From Rhodanobacteraceae bacterium (GTDB taxonomy: Bacteria; Pseudomonadota; Gammaproteobacteria; Xanthomonadales; Rhodanobacteraceae), in assembly GCA_025924775.1 (NCBI GenBank), contig JAICHS010000087.1, forward strand, positions 1-8,357: a DNA stretch of 8,357 nucleotides, written 5' to 3'. Under the pieces are notes generated by a model. The model saw only the letters and a list, made by a program, of their open reading frames with translations, made no database searches and had not been told where the DNA came from. The position numbers were made by a program, and so were the translations under genes. Below are positions 1 to 5,865 of this stretch, one piece after another. Position 1 is the first letter of the stretch. Each line of letters begins with the position of its first letter.

Positions 1-656
1 ACCCACCAGACGGTTTCGGCAATGTCGGCCGCGACGATCGGATGCGCACCCGCGTACAGCTTGTCCGACGCCGCCTGGTTGCCGCCGGTGCGCACCAGGG
101 TGAACTCGGTTTCCGCCAAGCCGGGCTCGATGTTGGTGACGCGCACGCCGGTGCCATGCAGGTCACAGCGCAGGTTGGCGGAAAACTGCGTCACGAAGGC
201 CTTGGTGCCGCCGTACACGTTGCCGCCGGTGTACGGATGCGTGCCCGAAATCGAACTGATGTTGACGATCGTGCCACGGCGTTCGATCAATCGCGGCAAC
301 AGCACGCGCGTCAGCGTTACCAGCGCGGTGACGTTGGTGTCGATCATCTGACGCCACTGTGCAAGGTCGGAATCCTGCGCCTTGGTGGTGCCCAGCGCGA
401 GGCCGGCGTTGTTGACCAACACGTCGATGTCGCGGAAGTCGTCCGGCAGCGCGTCCAGTGCTGCGCGCGTGGCGGCTTCGTCGCGCACATCAAAGGCCGC
501 GGCATGGACACGCCCGGCACCGAAGCGCCCGACCAGCTGCTGCAAGCGATCCGCGCGGCGCGCGCACGCGACCACGCGCCAGCCGTTTTCCGCGAACCTG
601 GCCGCAATCGCGGCGCCGAACCCGGCCGAGGCGCCGGTGACCAGCAGGGTTGACAT
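1..656 (-). CDS. ydfG: YdfG-type NADP-dependent short-chain dehydrogenase (3' end beyond the left edge)
   Basis: Partial gene: about 218 codons from the ATG at 656 are visible, and the C-terminus lies outside the window (E. coli YdfG has 248 residues, so roughly 30 are missing). Seen: an N-terminal nucleotide-binding loop TGASAGFG (residues 7-14), the NNAG structural motif (82-85), and the catalytic set Ser135, Tyr148 and Lys152 in the order S...YxxxK. The stretches IDVLVNNAGLALG, MIDTN, GGNVYG and RVTNIEPGL closely follow E. coli YdfG, an NADP-dependent 3-hydroxy acid (L-allo-threonine/serine) dehydrogenase of the cytoplasm. The specific substrate is inferred from that likeness. The start ATG overlaps the upstream SPOR gene stop by one base (TGATG) and has an AGGA ribosome site 6 bases upstream, inside the SPOR gene, suggesting translational coupling. 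The reading frame is intact over the visible part. Confidence 0.92.
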   Translation of the reverse strand, partial: MSTLLVTGASAGFGAAIAARFAENGWRVVACARRADRLQQLVGRFGAGRVHAAAFDVRDEAATRAALDALPDDFRDIDVLVNNAGLALGTTKAQDSDLAQWRQMIDTNVTALVTLTRVLLPRLIERRGTIVNISSISGTHPYTGGNVYGGTKAFVTQFSANLRCDLHGTGVRVTNIEPGLAETEFTLVRTGGNQAASDKLYAGAHPIVAADIAETVWW

Positions 657-1279
657 CACTTTTCCTTCATCGGCATGGCCTGGACGCCTGCCGCCTGCAG
701 TTTCTTCTGCATGGTCTGCAATTGCGTGGCGGTGGCGAACGGCCCCAGCCGCACGCGGTTCCAGGTCTTGCCATCCAGGCTGATGGTCTGCACGTGGGCC
801 GTGAAGCCCTGCAGCGCCAGTTCTGCCTTCTTGGCATCGGCCGCCGCGGCATCGGGATACGCGCCGACCTGCAACACGTAGCTGCCCTCGGAAGCCGCCG
901 TGGCTGCAGTGGTACCGGCAGCAGCCGGCGTGGCGGTGCTGGTGTTGTTGGCGGCGGCCGCCTGTTGCTGCTCGGCCTTGGCCATCGCGGACAATTCCGC
1001 GTTGGGAATCACGACTTCCTTCTCGGGCAGCACCTTGTAGAAATCGAACTGCGAGGCGCTGGATGCCGCGCTGCTGGCCGCGATGCCGGGCGAGCTGCCC
1101 GGCTGGGCGACCGCGTTGGGATTGCCCTGCGGCTGGTCGGTGCGCCGCAGGCTGGGCATGCTGCTATACGCCAGCGCCATCACGATTGCGCCCACCACCA
1201 CGCCTGCCACGAACAAGGCCCAGCCCGGAACCCCCGCGCCGCCATTGCGTACCGCCTGTCGATTGTTGCGAGTTGCCAC
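656..1279 (-). CDS. FtsN-like SPOR-domain membrane protein
   Basis: A 207-residue protein with a short basic cytoplasmic tail (residues 1-18), one transmembrane helix (about 19-39), a low-complexity Ala/Ser/Pro/Gln/Thr periplasmic linker (about 42-130) containing the motif FDFYKVLPE (78-86), and a C-terminal SPOR domain (about 131-205: YVLQVGAY, RVRLGPF, then the amphipathic helix before the basic end). SPOR domains bind denuded peptidoglycan at the division septum. This architecture is that of FtsN, the late divisome activator. In Pseudomonas an FtsN-like SPOR gene also follows argS, which supports the assignment, but FtsN cannot be told from other SPOR proteins by sequence alone. The GTG at 1279 was chosen because GAGGA (1286-1290) sits 6 bases upstream and the hydrophobic and basic N-terminus begins there. 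The upstream extension of the open frame overlaps argS and is implausible. It lies 73 bases after argS and is coupled to the dehydrogenase behind it. Confidence 0.87.
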   Translation of the reverse strand: MATRNNRQAVRNGGAGVPGWALFVAGVVVGAIVMALAYSSMPSLRRTDQPQGNPNAVAQPGSSPGIAASSAASSASQFDFYKVLPEKEVVIPNAELSAMAKAEQQQAAAANNTSTATPAAAGTTAATAASEGSYVLQVGAYPDAAAADAKKAELALQGFTAHVQTISLDGKTWNRVRLGPFATATQLQTMQKKLQAAGVQAMPMKEK

Positions 1280-1285
1280 AGCCAG

Positions 1286-1290
1286 TCCTC
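1286..1290 (-). promoter_or_regulatory. Ribosome binding site fixing the GTG start of the SPOR gene
   Basis: GAGGA on the minus strand, 6 bases upstream of GTG 1279. It is the only good Shine-Dalgarno match near the N-terminus and decides the start of a gene whose open frame extends far upstream into argS. Confidence 0.7.
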
Positions 1291-1303
1291 GTGTGCGTTG
1301 CCG

Positions 1304-1326
1304 GATGCGACCGCAGCGGGCGCATC
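1304..1326 (-). other. Inverted repeat between argS and the SPOR gene
   Basis: Perfect 6-base arms GATGCG/CGCATC separated by 11 bases, which themselves contain a small CCG/CGG stem. It lies in the 73-base spacer just downstream of the argS stop. No T-run follows on the minus strand, so it is not a classic intrinsic terminator. It may be a processing or partial attenuation structure, or chance in GC-rich DNA. Confidence 0.3.
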
Positions 1327-1352
1327 GTTGGTTGATCAGGAAATGCGGACGG

Positions 1353-3035
1353 TCACATGGTTTCCGGTGCCGACACGCCCAGCATACCGAGTCCGTTGGC
1401 CAGTACCTGACGGGTCGCGTAAGCCAGTGCCACGCGCGCGTTGCGCTGGGCGTCGTCGTCCACCAGGAACTGCTCGGCGTTGTACCAGACGTGGAACGCG
1501 CCGGCCAGTTCACGCAGGTATTGTGCCAGCAGATGCGGTTCGCGATTGTCGGCCGCGGCTTCCACGGTTTCCGGGAACCGCGCGATGCCGGCCATCACGT
1601 CGCGTGCATAGGTGCTGTCCAATTGATCGAGCTGCCGCAGGGCGGCCTCGGGCGCGAATGCAATGCCGCGCTCGCGCATCTGGCGTTCGACCGAGCACAC
1701 CCGCGCATGCGCGTACTGGATGTAATAGACCGGGTTGTCGTTGGTCTGCGAGCGCGCGAGGTCGATGTCGAAGGTGAGCTGCGAATCGCTTTTGCGTGCG
1801 ATCAGGAAATACCGCGTGGCATCCAGGCCCGCCATGTCGATCAGGTCGCGCAGGGTGACATAGCTGCCCGCGCGCTTGGAAATCTTCACTTCCTCGCCGC
1901 CCTTCAGCACGGTCACCATCTGGTGCAGCACGTATTCCGGCCAGTCTTTTGGAATGCCGAGGGCCAGCGCCTGCAGGCCCGCGCGCACGCGTGCCAGCGA
2001 GCCGTGATGGTCGGCGCCCAGCTCGGTCACCGCGCGCTTGTAGCCGCGCTCCCACTTGGACAGGTGATAGGCGACGTCCGGCACGAAGTAGGTGTATGTG
2101 CCGTCGGACTTGCGCATCACGCGGTCCTTGTCGTCGCCGAACTCGGTGGCGCGCAGCCACAGCGCGCCGTCGGCTTCGTAGGAATGCCCTTCGGCGGCAA
2201 TGCGGTCCACCACCTGCTGCACCTTGTTGTCGCGATACAGCGAGGATTCCAGGAAATACACGTCGAACTCGACGCCGAACGCCCGTAGGTCGGCATCCTG
2301 TTCGCTTCGCAGCCACGCGACCGCGAAGCGGCGGATCGCATCGAGGTCGTCGGGATTCTTCGCCGCCGTGACGCGATCGCCACCGGCGGCAACCGTAACG
2401 CCCGCCAGGTAATCGGCGGCCACGTCGCGGATGTAATCCCCGCGATAGCCGTCCGCTGGCCAGCCCGCCTCATCTGGATTGATGCCCTTGATGCGCGCCT
2501 GCACCGACAACGCGAGGTTCTGGATCTGCGCACCGGCGTCGTTGTAGTAATACTCGCGATAGACCTTCCAGCCGGTGGCGGCGAACAGCCGCGAGAGCGT
2601 GTCGCCAATCGCCGCGGCGCGCGCGTGGCCAACGTGCAGCGGCCCGGTCGGGTTGGCCGACACGAATTCCACGCCGACGACCTTGCCCGCGCCCGCCTCG
2701 CCGTGGCCGTACCGCGCGCCTGCGTGGAGCACGCGCCGGACTTCGCCGTGCCACGCGGCATCGCCCAAAAAGAAGTTGATGAAGCCGGGCCCCGCCACCT
2801 CGACCTTCGCCACCAGCGGCGTGGTCGGCAGCGCGGCAACGATCGCCTCGGCCAGGTCGCGCGGCTTCCTGCCGACCTGTTTCGCCAGCAGCATCGCCAC
2901 ATTGCAGGCGAAGTCGCCATGCCCGCGCGCCCGCGCGCGTTCGATCGCGAAATCGGGAGCGGGGGCGTGCAACACGCCATCGCGACGCAGGCTGTCCAAC
3001 GCATGTTGCAACAGCTCGTGAAGGGCGTCTTTCAA
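1353..3035 (-). CDS. argS: Arginyl-tRNA synthetase (class I)
   Basis: Cytoplasmic enzyme that charges tRNA-Arg with arginine using ATP. With a TTG start at 3035 it has 560 residues, close to the usual 560-580. Seen: the N-terminal Add1-type tRNA D-loop recognition domain (about 1-110), the class I signature HVGH (134-137) within [13 protein letters not shown], the YYYNDAG segment (162-168), the KMSK-equivalent KISK (384-387) followed by RAGSYVTL, and the C-terminal helical anticodon-binding (DALR) domain with its terminal ...SAPETM. The start is uncertain. No ATG lies near the expected N-terminus, and TTG 3035 gives MKDALHELL, which matches the family. Other in-frame candidates are TTG 3092, ATG 3164 and TTG 3197, but they add a Cys/Pro/Trp-rich stretch unlike ArgS. 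None has a good ribosome site. It is followed after 73 bases by the SPOR gene. Confidence 0.96.
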   Translation of the reverse strand: MKDALHELLQHALDSLRRDGVLHAPAPDFAIERARARGHGDFACNVAMLLAKQVGRKPRDLAEAIVAALPTTPLVAKVEVAGPGFINFFLGDAAWHGEVRRVLHAGARYGHGEAGAGKVVGVEFVSANPTGPLHVGHARAAAIGDTLSRLFAATGWKVYREYYYNDAGAQIQNLALSVQARIKGINPDEAGWPADGYRGDYIRDVAADYLAGVTVAAGGDRVTAAKNPDDLDAIRRFAVAWLRSEQDADLRAFGVEFDVYFLESSLYRDNKVQQVVDRIAAEGHSYEADGALWLRATEFGDDKDRVMRKSDGTYTYFVPDVAYHLSKWERGYKRAVTELGADHHGSLARVRAGLQALALGIPKDWPEYVLHQMVTVLKGGEEVKISKRAGSYVTLRDLIDMAGLDATRYFLIARKSDSQLTFDIDLARSQTNDNPVYYIQYAHARVCSVERQMRERGIAFAPEAALRQLDQLDSTYARDVMAGIARFPETVEAAADNREPHLLAQYLRELAGAFHVWYNAEQFLVDDDAQRNARVALAYATRQVLANGLGMLGVSAPETM

Positions 3036-3102
3036 GGTCGGATGGATGGCAAGAACGGCCCGCCATCGTAGCGCAGCGGCCGCTTTCGACAAACTCCAAG
3101 GC

Positions 3103-3111
3103 TGTGGACAA
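3103..3111 (-). promoter_or_regulatory. DnaA-box-like site (relaxed)
   Basis: Minus strand reads TTGTCCACA, one mismatch from the DnaA box TTATNCACA. It sits in the context GCTGTGGACAAC (3101-3112), which matches 10 of 12 bases with the site at 3265-3276. It also overlaps a direct repeat GTGGACA (3104-3110 and 3116-3122). Binding is inferred only. Confidence 0.35.
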
Positions 3112-3180
3112 CTTGGTGGACAGCTGAGGATGGAGCGTCGTCCGGCAAGCCACTGATCGCGCATTTCACGGCGAGTCAGG

Positions 3181-3240
3181 TAGATTACTTGTTGCAAATC
3201 ATGTAGATATTTTCATTTCATGGAAAACACACCAAAAGCG
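3181..3240. other. AT-rich block upstream of argS
   Basis: 41 of 60 bases are A or T, in sharp contrast to the surrounding GC-rich DNA. It includes an imperfect inverted repeat, TTTTCAT (3210-3216) with ATGGAAAA (3220-3227). It could be promoter DNA, a site for AT-preferring nucleoid proteins, or a foreign remnant. No gene is visible in it. Confidence 0.6.
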
Positions 3241-3266
3241 ACGGCCAAGCGCTTGTGATTTCGAGC

Positions 3267-3275
3267 TGTGCATAA
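3267..3275 (-). promoter_or_regulatory. DnaA box (perfect consensus match)
   Basis: Minus strand reads TTATGCACA, an exact match to TTATNCACA. It lies between the TTGACA repeats and the AT-rich block upstream of argS. A single 9-base match can occur by chance, but the AT content of the motif makes it rarer in this GC-rich genome, and a related site lies 164 bases away. Confidence 0.45.
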
Positions 3276-3309
3276 CTGTTTGCGGCTACGGGACGCGGCG
3301 AACGACCGC

Positions 3310-3326
3310 TGTCAAGTTTGTCAAGT
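3310..3326 (-). promoter_or_regulatory. Tandem GTCAAGT repeat carrying two TTGACA hexamers (possible -35 region of argS)
   Basis: GTCAAGT occurs at 3311-3317 and again at 3320-3326. On the minus strand this gives two perfect TTGACA hexamers (3324-3319 and 3315-3310) nine bases apart, upstream of argS and just after radC. At 16-19 base spacing there is no convincing TATAAT-like hexamer (best nearby is CGTAGC), so a sigma-70 promoter is possible but unproven. A regulator binding a 9-base-spaced direct repeat is an alternative. Confidence 0.3.
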
Positions 3327-3382
3327 GCAAGGCCAGCCGTGCCATGCGCAATGCGACGTCACGACGAACGCCTGCGGGGCGC

Positions 3383-4048
3383 TCAGATCAGCCCACGTGC
3401 CGCCATCGAGGTCGGCTCGCCCGCGCCGACGACCAGATGATCCAGCACGCGCACGCCGACCAGCTGCAACGCGTCGCGCAACTGCCGCGTGATGTTGCGA
3501 TCGGCGGCCGAAGGTTCGGCCACGCCGGATGGATGGTTGTGCGCCAGAATCACCGCCGCCGCATTGTGCTTCAGCGACGCGCGCACCACTTCGCGCGGAT
3601 GCACCGCGGCGCCATCCAGCGTGCCGCGGAACAACTCCTCGAACGCCAGCACGCGATGGCGGTTGTCGAGAAACAGACACGCGAATACTTCGTAGGGCTT
3701 GTGCGCGAGTTGCGCCTTGAGGAACGCCGCGCTGTCGCGTGGACTGGCCAAGGCGGGGCGCGCGCCCAGTTCTTCGCGCAGGGCGCGGCGCGCCAGCTCC
3801 AGCGCGGCCAGCAGGCGCGCACGCTTGGCCGGCCCCAGCCCGGGCACGCCGGCAAGGTCGCTTGCCAGCAAGGCGTTCAGGCCGCCGGCGCGCGCCAGCA
3901 GCCCGCGCCCCAGGTCCAGCGCGCTCGCGCCGCGCACGCCGGTGCCCAACAGGATCGCCAGCAATTCGGCCGGAGTCAGCGCCGCGCCGCCACGCGCCAG
4001 CAGTTTTTCACGCGGGCGTTCTGCATCGGGCCAGTCGCGGATGCTCAT
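3383..4048 (-). CDS. radC: RadC family JAB/MPN-domain protein
   Basis: A 221-residue protein. Residues 1-20 ([10 protein letters not shown]) and the helix-hairpin-helix region (about 45-80, VPGLGPAK) form the N-terminal UPF0758 part. Residues about 100-221 form the JAB/MPN metallo-domain, with HPRE (150-153) and the zinc-ligand motif HNHPSG...D (His170, His172, Asp183) all intact, then RVLDHLVVG. The family was once thought to act in DNA repair. Its true role in E. coli is unsettled, and the fold suggests a metal-dependent hydrolase acting on DNA-related substrates or recombination intermediates. Start: ATG 4048 rather than the upstream ATG 4081, because AGAGGGG lies 8 bases before it and family members begin at this point. 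It is divergent from coaC, the same neighbour relation as radC-coaBC in E. coli. Confidence 0.96.
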   Translation of the reverse strand: MSIRDWPDAERPREKLLARGGAALTPAELLAILLGTGVRGASALDLGRGLLARAGGLNALLASDLAGVPGLGPAKRARLLAALELARRALREELGARPALASPRDSAAFLKAQLAHKPYEVFACLFLDNRHRVLAFEELFRGTLDGAAVHPREVVRASLKHNAAAVILAHNHPSGVAEPSAADRNITRQLRDALQLVGVRVLDHLVVGAGEPTSMAARGLI

Positions 4049-4056
4049 CGCCGAAA

Positions 4057-4063
4057 CCCCTCT
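4057..4063 (-). promoter_or_regulatory. Ribosome binding site of radC
   Basis: AGAGGGG on the minus strand, 8 bases from ATG 4048. It decides between this start and the in-frame ATG at 4081, which would add 11 residues not typical of RadC. Confidence 0.65.
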
Positions 4064-4132
4064 GGAATGGGCCCCCAGCATGTTGCGGTCGCGGCCGCGG
4101 ATGCAGCGGCAGCCGTGTGCGATTCGGGTAAG

Positions 4133-4155
4133 CTAACGGCCGGTTCGGCCGTCAG
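4133..4155 (+). promoter_or_regulatory. Strong hairpin at the coaC translation start
   Basis: Perfect 7-base arms ACGGCCG (4136-4142) and CGGCCGT (4146-4152) with a GTT loop. Beyond one mismatch the arms continue by two more pairs (4133-4134 with 4154-4155). The right arm ends at the proposed GTG start. A TAAGCT hexamer at 4129-4134 could be a -10 box but has no matching -35. In the transcript, the hairpin would hide any ribosome site for GTG 4155. As DNA, the dyad could be an operator between the divergent radC and coaC genes. Confidence 0.4.
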
Positions 4156-4727
4156 TGGATTCCGACGTGAGTGCCAGGGAACATCGCCACGTGCTGCTCG
4201 GCGTCGCCGGCGGCATCGCGGCCTACAAAGCCTGCGAAGTCGTGCGCCGCCTGCGCGACGCGGGCGCCGAGGTGCGCGTGGTGCTGACTGAAAACGCGGC
4301 GCGCTTCGTCACTCCGCTCACGTTCCAGGCCCTTTCGGGGCAGCCGGTACGGCACGGACTGTGGGACCCGGAAGCCGAACTGGGGATGGGGCACCTGGAA
4401 CTGGCGCGCTGGGCGGATGCGATCCTGGTGGCACCGGCCTCGGCCGACACGCTGGCCAAGCTGGCGCACGGCTTCGCCAACGACCTGCTTTCGACGCTGT
4501 GCCTCGCGGCCACCGCGCCGCTGGCCGTCGCGCCCGCGATGAACCACCGGATGTGGCTGCATCCCGCCACGCAGGCCAACGTCGCCACCCTGCGCGCCCG
4601 CGGCGTGGCCATCCTCGGCCCCGCCAACGGACCCTTGGCCGAAGGCGAATCCGGTCCGGGACGGATGCTGGAGCCGCAGCAACTGGTGCAGGCGCTGACC
4701 GCGCCGGGCGGCACGCATGTCGCCTGA
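4155..4727 (+). CDS. coaC: Phosphopantothenoylcysteine decarboxylase (CoaC domain as a separate protein)
   Basis: An FMN-dependent enzyme of coenzyme A synthesis that converts 4'-phosphopantothenoylcysteine to 4'-phosphopantetheine. It has 190 residues, equal to the N-terminal half of the fused E. coli CoaBC (Dfp). Seen: GGIAAYK (19-25), the catalytic-His segment GMGHLELARWAD (His80), APASADT (94-99), ANDLLST, the PAMN motif (127-130), and the clamp region ending SGPGRM (166-171). Odd points: the clamp Cys of E. coli (ACGD motif) is Glu163 here, and the frame ends at TGA 4725-4727 in what is normally the linker to CoaB. The start is uncertain. GTG 4155 and GTG 4167 are both possible with no good ribosome site, and the first lies at the base of a hairpin. 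It heads a tightly packed operon with coaB, dut and algC and diverges from radC. Confidence 0.94.
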   Translation: MDSDVSAREHRHVLLGVAGGIAAYKACEVVRRLRDAGAEVRVVLTENAARFVTPLTFQALSGQPVRHGLWDPEAELGMGHLELARWADAILVAPASADTLAKLAHGFANDLLSTLCLAATAPLAVAPAMNHRMWLHPATQANVATLRARGVAILGPANGPLAEGESGPGRMLEPQQLVQALTAPGGTHVA

Positions 4728-5391
4728 AACCACGCTGGCCGGCGTCGCGGTGCTGATCGATGCCGGGCCAACCTACGAAGACATCGATCCGGTGCGGTTC
4801 CTGGGCAACCGCAGCTCCGGCAAAATGGGGTTTGCAATTGCCGCGGCGGCCGTGGCCGCGGGCGCCAACGTCACCCTGGTCGCGGGACCGGTCGCGCTGG
4901 CGACCCCGCCAGGCGTTGCGCGGCGCGTGGACGTGCGCAGTGCGCTCGAGATGCGCGCCGCGGTGCTGGCCGCGGTGAACGGCGCGGATATCTTCATCGC
5001 CACGGCGGCGGTGGCCGACTGGCGCGTGGCCGAATATTCCGCGCGCAAGATCAAGAAGGGACCATCCGGCGCACCGGTGCTGGAACTCATCGAAAACCCG
5101 GACATCCTGGCCGAGGTGGCGGCGCGCGAACCGCGCCCGTTCGTAGTGGGCTTCGCCGCCGAGACCGACCACGTGGCCGAGCACGCGCGCGCCAAGCTGG
5201 TGCGCAAGAAGCTCGACCTGCTGGCCGCCAACCACGTCGACGAGCGCGTCGGCATCAGCGCGGACGACAACGCGCTGGAACTGATCTGGCCCGGCGGCAG
5301 TGAAACCCTGCCGCGCGCCCCGAAAGCGGAACTGGCCAGGACGCTGGTCGCCCGCATCGCCGCCCACTACCACGCACGGGCCGCCGCATGA
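4717..5391 (+). CDS. coaB: Phosphopantothenate-cysteine ligase (CoaB domain as a separate protein)
   Basis: Joins 4'-phosphopantothenate and cysteine using CTP in bacterial CoaB, making the substrate of CoaC. It has 224 residues, equal to the C-terminal half of E. coli CoaBC. Seen: [13 protein letters not shown] (15-27), the NRSSGKMG nucleotide/acyl-cytidylate motif (31-38), TAAVADW (96-102), KIKK (111-114) with the catalytic Lys, NPDI (127-130), and FAAET (146-150). It overlaps the end of coaC by 11 bases in the +1 frame. A TGA in its own frame at 4696-4698 means translation must start at ATG 4717 or enter by frameshift after that point. The ribosome site is weak (GGGCGG), so re-initiation after coaC is likely if the split is real. 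Its stop overlaps the dut start as ATGA. All domain motifs are intact, so it should be active as a separate protein. Confidence 0.94.
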   Translation: MSPETTLAGVAVLIDAGPTYEDIDPVRFLGNRSSGKMGFAIAAAAVAAGANVTLVAGPVALATPPGVARRVDVRSALEMRAAVLAAVNGADIFIATAAVADWRVAEYSARKIKKGPSGAPVLELIENPDILAEVAAREPRPFVVGFAAETDHVAEHARAKLVRKKLDLLAANHVDERVGISADDNALELIWPGGSETLPRAPKAELARTLVARIAAHYHARAAA

Positions 5392-5864
5392 CCGCAGCGC
5401 AGCGGGCCGCCGTCGCGGTGCAGCTGAAACGCCTCGACCCGCGCCTCGGCGACTCCATTCCCCTGCCTGCCTACGCGACCGACGGCAGCGCGGCAATGGA
5501 TTTGCGCGCGGCGCCGGAAACCGCAATCACGCTGCAACCCGGCGACAGTGTGTTGATTCCCACCGGGCTCGCCATCCACATCGGCGATCCGGGCTGGTGC
5601 GCGCTGATCCTGCCGCGCTCGGGCCTTGGCCACAAACACGGCCTGGTGCTGGGCAACCTGACCGGCCTGATCGACGCGGACTACCAGGGACCGCTGATGA
5701 TTTCGTGCTGGAACCGGGGCAGGGGGGCGTTTACCATCCAGCCGGGTGATCGTATTGCGCAGTTGTTGGTGACGCCGGTGGCACGCGTGGCGTGGCAGGT
5801 GGTCGAGGATTTCGCGCCCAGCGAACGCGGCATCGGTGGGTTCGGATCCACGGGGGTTGCGTGA
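5388..5864 (+). CDS. dut: Deoxyuridine 5'-triphosphate nucleotidohydrolase (dUTPase)
   Basis: Hydrolyses dUTP to dUMP and pyrophosphate, keeping uracil out of DNA and supplying dUMP for thymidylate synthesis. It acts as a cytoplasmic homotrimer. It has 158 residues, near the E. coli length (about 151). All five trimeric dUTPase motifs are present: I around residues 29-40 (with SAAMDLRA), II PRSGLG (76-81), III GLIDADY (93-99; Asp96 matches the E. coli catalytic Asp), [11 protein letters not shown] (119-127), and [11 protein letters not shown] (147-156), the flexible C-terminal arm closing on the substrate. The start ATG overlaps the coaB stop (ATGA), implying coupled translation. The coaBC-dut order is conserved in gammaproteobacteria. 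It is followed after one base by algC. Confidence 0.98.
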   Translation: MTAAQRAAVAVQLKRLDPRLGDSIPLPAYATDGSAAMDLRAAPETAITLQPGDSVLIPTGLAIHIGDPGWCALILPRSGLGHKHGLVLGNLTGLIDADYQGPLMISCWNRGRGAFTIQPGDRIAQLLVTPVARVAWQVVEDFAPSERGIGGFGSTGVA

Positions 5865-5865
5865 C

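Larger units (their letters stand above)
3036..3382. other. Non-coding stretch between radC and argS (argS leader/promoter region)
   Basis: This is the largest gene-free stretch in the window (347 bases). No family-like open frame is present on either strand. It contains a strongly AT-rich block, two DnaA-box-like sites and a tandem repeat with TTGACA hexamers, each listed separately. As argS and radC both run leftwards, this stretch should carry the argS promoter. I could not find a good -10 element at proper spacing, so no promoter is called firmly. Confidence 0.7.

Noticed and set aside
1304..1326. Intrinsic terminator after argS
   Set aside because: The stem is only 6 pairs with a large loop, and no T-run follows on the transcribed strand.
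1083..2288. Long plus-strand open frame (401 codons) opposite argS and the SPOR gene, and a similar one at 650-1777
   Set aside because: Both are antisense to well-supported genes, with compositions (His/Ala/Arg-rich) typical of GC-rich shadow frames.
3101..3276. Replication origin (DnaA boxes next to an AT-rich block)
   Set aside because: There are only two boxes, and dnaA, dnaN, rpmH or gidA are not nearby. Regulation or chance is more likely than oriC.
3268..3492. Possible 74-codon small gene starting in the radC-argS spacer on the plus strand
   Set aside because: It has no ribosome site. Its second half is antisense to radC and turns into an Arg/Ala/Pro-rich shadow.
3344..4291. Plus-strand open frame (315 codons) across radC and the divergent spacer
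   Set aside because: It runs antisense to radC and overlaps the start of coaC in another frame. No domain is recognisable.
4717..4727. coaB as a pseudogene fragment
   Set aside because: Both halves keep all expected motifs and together make a full-length CoaBC equivalent, so loss of function is not indicated.
4318..5526. Long antisense open frame (402 codons, minus strand) opposite coaC, coaB and dut
   Set aside because: It is Arg/Ala/Gly-rich shadow coding of GC-rich genes, with no family-like motif and no ribosome site. The plus-strand genes are unmistakable.
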